Shown here: piece after piece, positions 35,987-50,900 of the stretch
Layout: every line of letters begins with the position of its first letter
Position numbering within the stretch: the stretch's first letter is position 1
Source of the DNA: Paralichthys olivaceus
Lineage: Eukaryota; Chordata; Actinopteri; Pleuronectiformes; Paralichthyidae
NCBI RefSeq assembly: GCF_024713975.1
Contig: NC_091100.1
Span: forward strand, 25,495,501-25,559,500
Direction of reading: 5' to 3'
Length of the DNA: 64,000 nt
Position numbers and translations under genes: made by a program
The notes under the pieces: generated by a model
The model's database searches: none
What the model saw: only the letters and a program-made list of their open reading frames with translations
Told to the model about the DNA's origin: nothing

Positions 35987-38900
35987 CAATCCTACAGACT
36001 AGTATAATAAGGAATGAAGGTATTCGATTGTCCAACAGGCTACAGTGGAGCACAGTTTCTGGAAGCACCATTTCCAGAGAAAACTAGTTTATTTGTGACT
36101 GGACCAGAACAGGGGGGGTCAGACCACAGCAGGGCTGATAGTGGTCTGACTGTTGTGTTGATCATGAGTTTATGTTTGGTTTGTGCTGAACTGGAGATTG
36201 AAAACTGAACATCAAACTCCTGTGGGGCGGACCGCCCCCACACGCAGAGTTCCAAATGAGCCGAAATAGCTTATTGGTGGGAAAGCTTCTTTCTCAGTGT
36301 GCAACAATCTTTTACAGTTGTCACATGCTACACTCAAACTCGTCCATTTCGTTTAGTTCTTATGGTCACAATAAAGAAACAGTCAGACGTCCCTATGGTA
36401 AAAGAACCACAGAGATGAAGCTAAACTCCAGCAGTGGAGAAGAAACTGCGAATAACAGAGTGAACAGGATGGAAAAGCAACAGAAGACACACACCAGCAT
36501 ATCAGAGAATTCCCCATGAACAGTTGTCATGCAATAAAACGCTAAAGTTCCATTTAATCTGAGTAGAATGTTGATGTATCTGTAGGAGACTGCAGGCACT
36601 GTATTGTCCAAACAGAGGATGGTAATGATGTACAAGACCTGAACAAACAAGCAGACCACGACATCATCAAAGCTCACAGATGAATAGAAGACGAGCAAAG
36701 GGAGAAGAAGGAGGAACTCACAGGAAATCTGGCAGGAGGAGGAGGAGGAAGAGAGAAGGGAAGAAGAGGAGGAGCAGTCAATCAGGTTTCAGGCGGGCGG
36801 GAGATTTTTTCAGGGTAAGCAGCAAACCAATGGTCCTGACAAAAGGCGAAACTCATACTCACTTCGGCGCTTGTATTCCTCCTCCTCCCATCCCTCCTAT
36901 ACCTCCTCCTCCAACCCCCGCTGCATTCGCTCCGGCTGACGCAGAGGCTTTGCGGACTAGCCGGTATTGCATTTCAGCGGCGGCGGCGCTCGAGTACGAG
37001 AGCGACTTGCCCAGAGGTGGGGGATGTGGAGAGCGGGGAGGGTGGGTAGTGGAGGTGGAGGAGGAGCCCAGAGGGGTGTCAGTGGAGCGGGTACGGTAGG
37101 GGTAGGCGTGGTGGGGCGGTGCGTGGGGGGCAGCGAAACGGGGAGGGTGGGAGGCAGAGGAAGAGGACGAGGAGTGGTGGTGATGATGGTGGGAGTGGTG
37201 GTGGTGATGGTGGGAGTGGTGGTGGTGATGATGTGGGGGAGGTGGAGCTGAGGCCTGATTGGCAGGTAGGGCGTGAGTGCCAGGTTGGGGCTCGCCCAGC
37301 AGGCGTTCCCTTTCTGGAGGAGGTGGTGGGGAGGAGGATGTGGAAGAGGAGGAGCGATGGAGGAAGGTGTGGTGGTGATGGTGGTGGTGGGAGGAGCGGT
37401 GGTGGTGATGGGGAGACAGGGACAGCTGTGGGTGCATCTCAGCATCTCTCTGTTGTGACGACATGAACGGGGCACCATAGCTGCCTGCTGCTGGTGTGCA
37501 GGGTCTCCCAGAGGTAACCTCAGGGGCTGTTGAACCCACTACCACCCCCTTGTCAAATTCATCACCGCCAGCCAGTAAGCTGTCATATGACAGGCTCCCA
37601 TTGCGAGACGCGTTTTCAGCCAAGGGTGTCTGATTGGCCAAGCTCTTGAAGCTGGCTGAGGTGGTGGTTGCTTCAGAGATGTGGGCGGTGCCTGAGGTGT
37701 GCGTAGAGCTGGAAGATCGCGACGCCATTCCCGATAGGACAGTGGGGTCGGAGAAGGAGGGGTATGAGCGTCCGCCAAGGGTGTAGCCAGGTATGCCCCC
37801 TCCTACCACCTCCCTGCATCCCTCCCTCCTCTCCCCACCCCCTCCCCCTCCCACTCTGTCGGATGAAGCTTCCCGCCGGTCCAGGCTGGGCTGGGAGCGG
37901 AACCCAGGCTGCTGGCTGGCCTGGAGGAGGGAGGAGGTGGAGGAGGAGGAGTCCCTGGCACTGCCAACACTCTCTCCTCGACTTAACTGAAGGAGGCAGG
38001 AGAGGAGAGGGGGGGAGGATGAAGGAGAGAGGAGGAAAAGGAGGGAAAAGAAACAAGAAACTCAGCAAATAAGAGTGTAGACCTCTGTGGGAGTCTGTAT
38101 ATATTTGTGAAAACTGAAACTGGTGTTGACGTGGCCTGACACAACAACTCATCTGATTACAGACGCTTTTCAGACATTCAATGAACATCATCACTTTCGG
38201 ATCACAGTACTCAGAATAGCACAAAATATTGAATCCCAGCATTCTGTCACACGATGTTCATCAGCCAATCAGGAATTAGCTTTCTTTATAAAGGTATCCT
38301 CACTTTTTTGTTGCATCTGTGGAGCCCACTGTGTCACACAGATCATGTTGACTTTAAATCTACAGCACTGTGCAGCACGTCGACAAAGTACCAACAGCAT
38401 CATAAACAAACAGACTGATGAACAGATACATAACAAGTGGCGGAGTTTCAACAGGTAGTTTACTACAGCAGCTTCACCACCTGCTTCTGTTGATATAACC
38501 TGGTACAGACGTAACATCATTTCAGCTGCTTTCTACACGTGTCTGGTTAGAAACTGGAGAGTTTGCGGATTGGTGGTTACAGCAGCCAAAGGCGCTGAAT
38601 GAGTGTCACGCCCCTGCAGCAGAGATGACAGTAACTAACAGCTCAGCGTGGAAAGCCTACGCCTGCGGATTTTATCGATGAATCGAACAGCGTAGGTCCC
38701 AGTGCACTGGTCACCAACTGGCAGAATTAATAGTCACAAGAAGGGAGTTAAGAATTCCAGAAAGATTGGAGACAGATTTAATCAACTCAAAATTGAAACT
38801 GATTTAAAGGAAGAAAAACGTTTTGGTGTTGGTTTTATCCCAGGACATAAAAGAACAGGTAACATTGCATCATGGATTTTTCATTCATGGGCCCTTTACC

Positions 38901-41900
38901 TCCCCCTACCACTCGATGACCAGGGTCACAGGTTTGTGCAGCTGTTAATCTAACATATCTTTGTCAAACATTTGTCCTGTTGAAGGTCTAGTGGCTGAAA
39001 GCATGAATAACAGCTGTGGGTATATTGACAGTCATGGACACCAACTGCACGTTAAATGCATATGGTAATATGGAAATAAAATCTCTCTTTTAAGGATGCA
39101 CAAGCATTACTACTAAAACAAAAACTAGATTTTAACAAATTACAAATATATCTAATTGTTGGTTCTTTTAAAGGAATTGACTTAATATCTTCATAATATG
39201 TCACTTCATACAGAAACAGAGGGAAACGTGAGAGAACTCTGTATTCTGACTGCTGTGAATTTGAATCGGTTTGAGGCATCTCCACATGACACCAGATCAA
39301 CTCTATGATCAGTCTGAGGAGATCAGAGGATGCTTTAAAACATTACTGACACAGCAAATTGCAGAATGATGGTAAAAAAACAGGCTTTAATATGATGGCA
39401 TGTGAGTTAAAGGGGAACCGTTTGCTTTGACAAACTTTGGGGAGAATCTAAAGGAGAGAGGAGAACAAAGAGGAAACTACTGGGGAGATGGATTCTCTGA
39501 AGTCATATTCTTACTGAGTGTTGGACTGACTAGTAGGACATGGACCAGACATGGGTAAAAATACTGTGTACAACCTTATCTGCAATAACACAGATGTTTT
39601 CAGGTACAATCCTTCCCAAAAATGTTTTAAACTCTTTGTCAGCCTCACCTACTCCTTTTTTCACTCAGTCCAAACAATACTGCAGAGGCAAACAAAGCAA
39701 GTCACTAATCATTTTAAATGTATTCGACCAGTATTTCACCCACATCCAGAGCAAACAGAGTGGGACAGGAAACAAAGTTAACAGTGAAGATAAAAGGGAA
39801 AATGCTTTCAGAGCAATCACTTACTGATACTGATCAACAGAAAGCCACTGAGAAATCAAACCAAGATGGCCGAAAGGATATCAAAAGGAAAAACAACAAT
39901 GGAAATACATTAGATTGAAATCAATAGATGCAAAACAGAGGCATGGATGGACAAAAAGCTTCTCTGCACATAAACACACCACCGCATATTTTTGACCCAG
40001 TATAAGAGTGTCTTCTGTGATTGTGTTTGCATTACCTGATTGGCGTAAGCATGTGTGAGTGCTGTGTGGTTCTTGCCAGGGCTGTATGTGGGCCTGTATT
40101 TGTACATGGTGGGGGTGGGAGGGGCTTTGTTTAGTAGACTGCACTCTGCAGGAAGGTGGGAAGAGGAAAAAAAAGCAATACAGAATCAGATTAATGTCTT
40201 TTTTCAATTTTCTTTATAAGATGTTTAGACAAAGATCTAGGAGCAGAGCTTTACCCTCCGTGTTTCCTCTGGTGATTCCAGGGTAGCGGAGCTCTGGTTT
40301 CGGTGGAGGAGGAGGTTCAGCATCACATGACTGGCTCTCCATCATCTCCAGACTTGACCTGGACTGGAAAGAGAAGAGCACACAGAGGGGAAATTGGGAA
40401 ATATGTTTGGTTGTAATGTTCAGTAACTTGCATAGTTTTTGAACCCAGATGAAAATAAATCGTGATAAGATTGTTGATCGTGATCCTGCTGTTAAACTGA
40501 CAAACGAGTCATTTGTATACTATGTGTTCAAATTCATCTTTTCAGACAAATTAGACTAAACCTATTTAATCAATTTGTATCCTATATCAAAACGGTACAG
40601 GCAACAGAGCCAGTGGTGACTCACTGGAAATCCTCAATAATTAGTATACTTGTAGACGTACTTGCAAATGAAGATAACACATGCCGGTTAAGAAAACGTC
40701 TTCATCAATTTGACGACATGTGCTGCAAATACACCCAACAAAATATAATAGACTAACACACTGCAAATACTGTGTTGTCATCCATGCTATTTGCAGCACG
40801 TTGTTGTGTCTATTTGCATTCATTTTTCCAAGCCTGCTTGGTTTAGTTGTGTTTTATTAAGTTGCACCGAGTTCTCCGTGTTGTGAGTAGCCTCCTTCAG
40901 ATTCCACAATCTATCTTCTTTAAATTATAGCAGTTTCTAAAAAGAAGTGACACAAACAATAGCAAATGACATTACAATTATTTAAAAAAAAGATTACACC
41001 AATTCAATTTTGGCACAAATAATGACAACAAGTCAGTGGAATCCAATTGGCACCGACTCGTTTGATGCTGACTTATGCATCCTTTGTTATGAAACATCAG
41101 CGACTGTCTGGGATGATAGATGTCGTTGTGTGCGTCTACAAATGTGACCTTACAGGATTTCTGGCTATTGAATTTTAAACCACTTGCTGCCATCTGGACC
41201 TGTGTATATTCAAACTTAAAGTGCAGATTTGAATGAGAGGCACAGCACTCTTATGTAACACGTGTTTACCAGCAGGATAAAAGCTTATTTTCCTTCTTCA
41301 ACTTGCGCTTAAAAACATGATGATGATACTGTTCTTACCCGGTGCAGGTCTCCCTGTATGCCGTTGTCCAGGATCTTTGCAGCCAGTTGGGCCTCTGTCA
41401 GCTGTGGCCGCAGAAAGGGAGGCTGCACACACACACTCTGCACACACTTCTTCCTGCCCAGGTACCTACAGTGAGCAGAGAGAAAGTGAGCGGACACATC
41501 ATCAGTAACCTGCTCCACCAGTCCACTGTTGTTGCAAATGTTGTTTCAAATGCATGGATACACTAAAGGCCTGATCTACTAAGATCCCAAATAAAGAGTG
41601 CTAAATTGCATGTGCATTGGAACAGATTGCACGTGTGGTTGGTGGGCGCTCAGGCGCGACACCCGGGCCATTGTAGCGCACGCGGAGCGCACACCAGGCA
41701 GCTGGTCAGCGCTGTATCTGGTGTGACGATGGCCATCAGTGCCCTGGCAAGAGAGGGATTCATTTCACTTCTGTCAATCCAAACATGCTAACACGAGCAG
41801 AAAACACAAACTCTCTGTCTTCTTCCTGCTGTCTCCTCCTCACCAAAATAAACTGCAGCCATCTGTGCGTAACGCTCTGCCGATTAACACCTACCCTTCA

Positions 41901-44900
41901 AACGTACTAAGTATAGATGTAGTCACAACAAAAGCTGTTGCACCTTGTTAAACCCTATGAAGCAAATGATTTGATGACGGTTATACAAATAAAATTAGAT
42001 GAGTGATTACACGATTGATTGAACCAGCTGTACACACCCTCTGGTTCCAAATATTGAAAATCAAGGGTAATTATTATTAAGTCTGTGAGCTACATTTATT
42101 GATATGAATGAAAGTTCAGGTGAAAACCATTCCTAACAGCCACATGACACAAAGTGCTCTGTTTGATTTGCTGGAACTGCAGAAACACTAAGTTCTCTAA
42201 TGGTTGTAAAATTACATTAAAGGGTGATGGTTCTTCGCTCACAAACTATCTTTGACCAGTACTGACAGCGTGTGCAGATACACAAACCAACAACAGACAA
42301 GTCTCATTAAGGCCTGTTTTCAGGTTCATTATATACAACTGACATGATAAACCAGCAACACGTCTGTTATTTTAAGCGCTGCTGCACACTAGAGGATTTT
42401 CAATTCTTGACTGATTTTTACAACAAACACAGACAGCAACATAAGCCGCTGTCAGATCTGTGGACTCCTCAGTTCCTCTGTATTCTCTCCAGAAGTGGTG
42501 TATGTACGAACGCAAATGTCCGAGTGAGACGCTCCACAGTTTCTACAGACTTTATCCACCTGATCTCCTATAGTATAAAGTCCGTAGAAGTCCAGGAGAA
42601 GTCTATGTGGGGCTGATGACGCTTTGAACATGCGGAAGACGCAAAAATGAAAAAAAAAACAAAAGGTGACACACATATAGAAGACATTAAGATAGTTTGT
42701 GGTGATAAGAGGAGTCGGGCTTTAACCTAAATCATATGATCCCTGCAGCAGAGTTAATACACTTTCTGCCTCTGCCTGCTGCTCCACCTCTCACCTGAAT
42801 AATGCAGAGGATTTGTTGCTGTTGTGAATGTTACTTCCACTGAGTTGTGCATGTGTGAAAGGCAGACTCTGGGTAAACTCCACAGCCAATTCTCCAGATT
42901 TTACTTGCAGGTCATGTATGAAATTGGCTATAATGCCAGATTCAACCCATTTTAAATCTTATAATCTTCAGAACGCACATGCTGAATGATTTGGCCACAT
43001 CGTCAGAACTCACACTTGCCATTTGTAGGAAACATTTTCAAAGTGGCGATTCCAGAGACTTGAAATCTCACAGAAACTTGTGATTTCTTCTTCGTCATTT
43101 ATTTCTTTATGGCGGTTGGCAAACAACTTTTAGGTGCAATGCAGCCACCTTCTGAACTGGAGTGCGGAACACTCGCATGGTCCAACGTGACTTCAGAAGA
43201 AAAACAAACATGGAGGAGGACTGACGTTGTGTGTTCTGTTTTGCAGCGAAAACAAAAAGAAAACAAAACTGTGGATGAGGTCATGGCTGAGAAGGCCAAG
43301 TTAACATTTTGCAGCACAAGCTGAAGGTAAAGGAGTTGGAAATGTAATGTCGTTTTTAGTTGCAGGTATATGAGAACGCAACATCCGGTTGGTGATACTT
43401 CTCATTCAACACGACACCTGGCATTCTATTGGTTGGGGACATAAATTCAACAAGTCATGTGCTTGAACTGAAAGACCACGCTCTTGATTAAAGATAGGAA
43501 AAAAAACTCCATACAATCGGTAGCATTAAGACTATTTTTCAAACCCCTCACACTTATTTGGGCAGATAATCAGCACAGAGTTGCTAATGCCTTTTGCTGA
43601 TGATAATCAACATTGAAACTTAGTAAACCTGTACAAACTCCTTCCCATGCCATCATCAATCACGCTGTTTCACTGTACACATCATTCAGTAGACCTCACC
43701 CTAACTTGACTAGTTAGGTCAACATGCAGGATCTTATTCTTCTGCAATCGACTGGTTGAAGAATTTTCAGACGATTTTCTTTGGGCAACAAAACACAATC
43801 TACTTGTGTTTATGCACCTATATTGCTACCTTCCAAGCTAATTACAGCATACTACACCCATTTTATTGTCTAATCCTGTAGTTTAGTATTATCAATGTGA
43901 TGAAACTATTCATGAAGTCATTCTGCGGCAGTACTTAAACAGATCACAGCTCTGGAGACTACTATGTCATGCTTATAAACAGAAGTTGCTAATAGGATCA
44001 TTAAGAAAATGCACCTGGGCGCCTGTGAGCTGCAGAGGACATGAGAGACATTCTTCCAACAGCCATTGGTGAAAGGGTTAACACCTCCTCTGAACTTTCC
44101 TGTCACCTGGAGACAGAAAAAATACACAGACACTAAGATAATCAAACATTCACTCAAAAGAAAAGAGGGATGGAATAAGTCTAACAGGAAATCAGCATGA
44201 AACAGCTTTTCAAATGCTTAGAAAACGTTTTTACAAATTATTTACAGTTACTATAAATATGTTTAATATAATGCGACATTTGTAAATTGTTCTCTTATAT
44301 TTCAACTACAGGATTTCAGGGGACTCCATGATAATTTAACCTGTCACTGCAGCCCATGTATGGAAACACTGAGTTTCCTACCTGTTCATTTGTAGTCCTG
44401 CCTCTGGCAACAAGCACTATATGGAAACCAGTGAGGCCAGCAACAGGAATGAAGAACAGACCCGCAACACACATTACTGCCAGCCTGAGATCACAGGGGT
44501 CAAGGAATATCTTTTAAGAGCAGATTCAACAGAAACACAAAGGTCAATAGAAAGTACTTTAATAGATTCCAGGACATCTGAAGTTGTATCATTCCAAAAT
44601 CTTTTGATTTGTTAAACCAAAAAATACATGGAAAAGGTCCTTAAAGGATACGTGACGATGGCGTGCAGGCGGTCAATGTTCTGCCGATGGTAAAGGATGA
44701 AGAGCAGTCCAAAGCCAAACACGGCCATGATGTGAGCCGTCAGAGACAGCAGGAAGAGAAAGAAGTAGCGGTAGTTCCTCCTACCGATGCAGTTGTTCAC
44801 CCACGGACAGTGGTGGTCAAAGTCCTACATGATGAGGGTTTAAAGACACAGACATAAGACTACTAGTTCAGGAAATGTTATATGTGTCTGCAACATCAAC

Positions 44901-47900
44901 ACAGTGTAATTCCTGGTTTAAAAATCCACCAGTATGAATTATAAATAGCCTGATCCATTTAGATTATCAACTGATTTAAACCCTATCCACTCTTGGTAGG
45001 CCTGCTGTGACTGGAATCTATACACTCAAATGAGTTGGGAGAAAAACTGTCTGTGTGTCATTATAAAAAAGTCTCTGGGTGCATCATGCATCTTAAGTGC
45101 TGCTAATGGTTGTATTCTTATTTGACACACAACTATTCCCACCACAGACCATTAAAAGAAAGTTCCACTTGTTGTAGTTCTGTTGAAAATAGCTGGTCTT
45201 GATTGGCTTTGGGTATTTATATGTGGTCCCACATCAGGTTTAGTGTTGATGATGCAGGATTATGCAGAGACTGTGTACATGAGTAGGAAATGGACATGGT
45301 CCATGGGTGAGTGTGAGCACACACCTCGACACAGTTGTCACAGACGGAGCAGTGAGAACACCGTGGTGGCCTGTAGAAGCGGCAGGTTGAACACCACTTC
45401 ATCCTGACCTGGATCCCTCTGATCTCCACTGTCTTGTAGAGGGGAGCACGGAAATCGTCCTCCTTGTCCTCGTCCTCCTCGGCTGCAGAGAGGGAAATAG
45501 GACACATGGAATCAAATGCCCACACACTACCATAATCAACACGAGACATATAAATTGGCCTCTATCCTCCATCCTCTACAGTGCATTTGTAAATTTCCCC
45601 GTTGTGGGATGAATTAAGTATATCTAATCTAATTTGTCATTGTAGCCTTATATTAAAAATAGAAATGAAAAGCTAGATTGAATAAAAAGTAAATCTGACA
45701 ACAGGCCACAACAGAATTATAAACATACTGCAGACAGTATGTAGATAACAATTTGGTGACAGTTTTTCACACAGTTAAATTCAACCATCCATGCACGGAC
45801 CTCTTGGGAAGATGCCAGGATCCATAAATGTGGCCATACAAAAGTTAGCCAAAACAAACAGGAAGATGACTCCATTGTAGATGGGCACAGCTACTGAGAA
45901 GCGTTCTGAAAGCCACGGACACCTGCAACAAACAAATAAGACAATGTCTGACACACAGGAAAAGATTATGTCTTATTTTATGGTCCAATGAAAGTGATGT
46001 CCCTGAAAATAAGCTACAGGGTCATTGGTAAAACAACAGTCAGACGAGGGGAAATATGCTTGCTTGGATATATTTTAAGAGTTGTATTAAATCAATCTAT
46101 AAAAAAGGGAATTCAGAAAGTATTCAGACCACAACAGTTTATTTCATGAATTTTGCTGTGGCCTTACACTAACTAGGCAAATGTTTTTCCATCATCACCA
46201 CATAGCAATACACAGATTCTAAATTCTTGTGCTCAACAGAGGGAAGCAGCTCTACTGACATAAATTAAATCCACAAAAAACACGGGCTTGAGAAAGCTAA
46301 ACAAAGTCACTCACTTCAGATGATTTAATTCTGTTTTAAGACTGTGCAAGACTAATCTTGACCATTTATGTAGAATTTTATTCATGGTTCAATCTCCATC
46401 ATTTTTCTCCTTCATCAAATATGAAGGAAACTTGGTGTGCATGTTCAGGAGAGAGCACAAGATGTTGCCACCGAGTTTAATCAGGGTTGTTTAAAGAAGA
46501 AGATAAAATAGACCACGTCTACTTGCACCTATAAATATGACATGATTTTGGTGTCCAGAATATGGCCACCTAATATTTTTGACCACTGCCTTTTGAGGTA
46601 CACATTTCCGGTGTTTTGGCACTCTCTATTGGCCGTGCTGAAAATGCTTTGATAGACCCACCTCCAGCCAAGTTCTTCTTAAGATATCTGCCAAAATTTT
46701 GGATTACTCGATTCTCAAATAGTTATAGCCAAGATTCGCTAAGCCCCGCCCTTTTCTCGACACACTTAGTTTTTCGACTGATCCTGCTCATTAATAATAT
46801 GTGTATCTCAGTTCCTCAAGGTTGTTTGGTCCAATTTTGGTAAAAACCCAGAAAGGCTGAAAAAAAAATGAATAACACATGTTTTGAACCTTTCCCCAAG
46901 CAACGTGCCAATGACCAGATGTTGACAGCCATCAAAGTGATAAGTGTGACAGACGACATAAAACCAGAGCAGATTGTCAGTGGTTTTCTCAAGAAAATAA
47001 AAAGGGGATGTATGTTGGCTGTGTCAGAAGAAATGGGCATACAGCCACTTATCTGCAACACTGCCTAACCACATTAAGCACTGCCATGTGGATGTAAACC
47101 TGCAAGAAAAGAAGGCTGCTAGTATCAACACTGAACATTCCCCACACTTGGCAATTCAATGACATTGTTTACACACAGACGCTGTGATCCTGACTACATT
47201 GTGCCCATGTTTGAATGTTTTCGGCATGTTTTCTTACTTAAAAGGTACAGTGTGTAGAATTTTGTGACATCTAGTGTTGAAATTGCATGTTGCAGCTGAA
47301 TACCCCTCACCTCACCCTCTCCTTCCAAACTTGAAAAAGAAACTGTGGTAGTCTTTAATTGTCATAAAAACTCAAAAGGTGTTTAGTTTGTCCAGTCTGA
47401 ACTAATGTAAAAAACATGGCGGCCTCTGTAGAGAGGGTCCCCTCAATGTAAATATAAAGTATTTAAATATAAAGGGCCTTTTCTGGGGTAAAGAAAACTA
47501 CAATTCATACAATTTAGATGAAATGAACTATTGAAAACATCATGAGGATTATTCTACATTAAATTTCTGCCAATAGATCCCTTTCACCTAAATCTTACAC
47601 ACTGCAACTTTAAAGGCTAGTTTTTACATTTTATTTTCCGGTTTATTGTAGAGAAATTGGTCTCTTGGTGTCTGCTATGCATAGTGCTTTGAGTTTATTA
47701 AGTTTAATCTTTATCTCAACAGACCAGATAATCTTTCCCTCATGCTCTTGAATCCTTTCCCGTTCGGCAAACTCCAAGCAGCCTTTTACTCAAAGTGGCT
47801 TCTGTCTAGCCACTCCATTGCTAAGACCTGATTGACAGAGTGCTGCTGAAATGGTCATCATGCAGCAAGTTCTCCTTTCTCTACAGCAGACACATACGTT

Positions 47901-50900
47901 CTGGTGAGGTGTCTGTAAGGTTCTTGGTAACCTCCTTGACCATTTGGTTGGACAGGTAACTCTGGGAAGTGGTTCATGGAGTTTTCAAACTTCTTCCATG
48001 TCACAATCATAAAGGCCACTGAGCTGCTGGGAACACGCAAATTCTTTATACCCCTTCTCTGATCCATGGCTCACCCACTATTTTATCAGCAAGGTCTGAA
48101 AAGTGTTGAAAAGTAGTTTTGTAGTAAGTATTTGCCTCTCTAATGTCCAGTCAATTCACACATCCCAGATCAAACAGGATCGGAACCACAAATAATGTGC
48201 CACAGCAAAGGATCAAATTTTATTGGCAATTACCAGTTGAATGTACACTTTAATCTACAACTAAAAATTTGAATCTAATCTAATTGTAATCTAAATACTA
48301 TTTGAAGCCAGTAAAGTTATTAGTTTTTTAGATAATTGTTAACAGGCATTTTTGTGTGTTGTATTAATTCTCTTGTAAAAGGTATAAGGGTGAATGTGAG
48401 ACAGACTGCAGGGATACAAACATTGACAGACCCAGAGAGAAAGGAACTGTGAGAGACTGGATGAAGGGCTTTTGTCAGGGTGACAGATGTTGGCCTATTT
48501 TCTCCTCACTAATCTGAAGCGCAGAGCTGCCTGCCCACCATATTAACAACACACAGATTAGATTTTCGCACATATGCACCAACAAAAACACACATACAGG
48601 AGGGTGCGTGGGCACGCACACAGTCATGCAGTCACACACACACTTATTCACGCCTGTCAATCTGACTTTGTTACAGCTTAAGCGCATACGTGTGGTTTCT
48701 CCCAAAGACACTGCTTCACACACTCCCACTCTCAACACTATATTTTCTCTTTTCGCACTCTTACTCTCTGACACAAACCATCTCTGGAGTGAGGTGTCAG
48801 CAAGATTAGTGCTGACAGTCTATAACATTAGTGACTTAGCATTCTGTCAGAAACACACAGAGCTGATGAGGTACATATTGTGACATTGTTAACATGTGAA
48901 AATAACTTCAGTCCACAATGTTGGCTTAGCACAATATGAGCAGCAACAATCCTATCAGTTGTGAAGCTATGCAACAGAAGATGTGTACAGACCACAGCAC
49001 TCTGAAATGATCATGGAATGGGCTAGTTTAAGAATTAAAGTAGTGGTTCAGTTTGTGCTAGGAATATTTGTTGCCCTTAATTCCACTTCTTGCATCTTTC
49101 CATGTTTCCTGTAAATCTTGTATTGTCAAATAAGACAATAACACCACCAGAAATAATAATTAATCTCATCGAACTATAAAATCTCATCCAGCTGAGTGGG
49201 CTCATCAAACACACCTCAATGTTTGTTTTGTTTTTGGTTGATGTTAACTTGATAGACTGTGCAAGCTTACCTTTGAATTAAGTTCAAATTAAAAATCAAA
49301 ACCAGTCCTGACTATATATAAATGTATTCCTGATTAGCTGCCATGTCTCTGTGCGTCAAGCAGAGGTGTGGACTCAACTCAGACTGGGGTCAAACATTTG
49401 ATGACTTAAGAGCCAACTTGACAATAATCAAATAAGACTTGAAACTTAATCTGCACTTTGACACAAATTACTTGTGACTTCACTTGGACTTGAGCTTTTT
49501 GACTTGTCATCCAGGTAACTGATGCTGTTATTACAGAGATCAGTTTGATTCTATTCTGTTCACTGATCCATTCTGCAGCCTAATTCTTGAATATCTGTGT
49601 CTTATATTTACTTTCATTGCTAACATTCTTCAGGTGGAGATAGATTCTCTATTTGGACATTGTAGCTACTTTTAGGACTGTCAGTTAAATGTTGTAATGA
49701 GAGGTAATAAAATGGTTGGCCAGACTTTATTGCTGGAAGACCAGTTTTGGTCTGCGGGCTTCCTGTTGCCAACCTCTTCATTATTTCCTCCATATGCTTC
49801 AGTCCCTGTACTTGTGTTTCTAAAAAGAGATGTCAATGACTTTGACCCATCTCTGACCTGGAACATCTTTACTGCAGCTTCTTAGTAGTTGCTACAATAT
49901 GAACATTTTTACAGCATGCTAGCACTAGCATGAGACTAAGACAATTTTCAGAACTGATATCTGTTCTGAGTGATCCAATAACAGAGAATGTTGGTATGTG
50001 GTCTGGGATGCATGTGGCCACATTCTTCTATCAGTGTCAACACAAATGTGTCCTAGGGCATATCTGAGATTCATTCAGGGGTGAACTGATGAAAATGTAT
50101 TTTAAATGTACACAATCTCTGTCCAGTGTAAATGCTTCGCATTTATCGCTGATAGTCGAGTCGTGACTGATAGGAACCAATTAGGATGCAAGTGCGGATG
50201 ACTGTGCCATTGTTTTTCAATGTCAAAGTTTTGAAACTAAACGGGCAATCAGCATTTCAAAAATGTCCTAAGCTTGACCTTTAGTCAATCTAATCTCTCG
50301 GTTCTGAATCTGCTGTCAAATGGTCTTCTTCTCAAAAATGCCAATTTGGCTCAAGGCTCTTGATCTGATTCTCACAATATTTGGTATACATCATCTACAT
50401 ACAATTAAAGTCATGTTGACATGTCAATCCTTTTTTTAAATTTAAATTTTAAACCTGTGTCCTTATTACATAAATGCTAATCAATCAAAAGTGGCTAAAG
50501 GGCTTGAAACCAAAGTCAATGCACTTATTTGGATAGGTACATGCTTTGCTTTGTAATCTTTGGATATTTTGCCCCTGACATCCCAAAGTAAAAGTTTATA
50601 TCTCATAATTGCAAGAATTCTTACAAAATTTGATTTGCATAATTTGCTGACTCAATGGATTCATACAATTTTGTTAAGATTTGTTAGTGACCATAACTTC
50701 AAAATATCTAAATTTGCAAATATTTTGCATTCCAAACAACCACTGGTTGGTTCAGGCCATCGACCTGTATTTAAAAAAAATGCAAAATCATCTCTACCTT
50801 CACTCCCATGCTATGCTGTATGTTTGAGACTGATGCACTGTTGCCACTTACGTAAAGCAGAAGAAAAGCGTGGTGGAACCAACGAGGAAGAACGTGGCTG

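Noticed and set aside
37119..37466. Gly/Val-rich plus-strand ORFs over zdhhc5 exon 10
   Set aside because: Antisense readings of CAC/CAT-rich coding DNA; the zdhhc5 frame matches the family on both sides.
46816..47061. 81-codon ORF in zdhhc5 intron 1
   Set aside because: No recognisable domain, no splice-compatible neighbours and intronic A/T-rich sequence.
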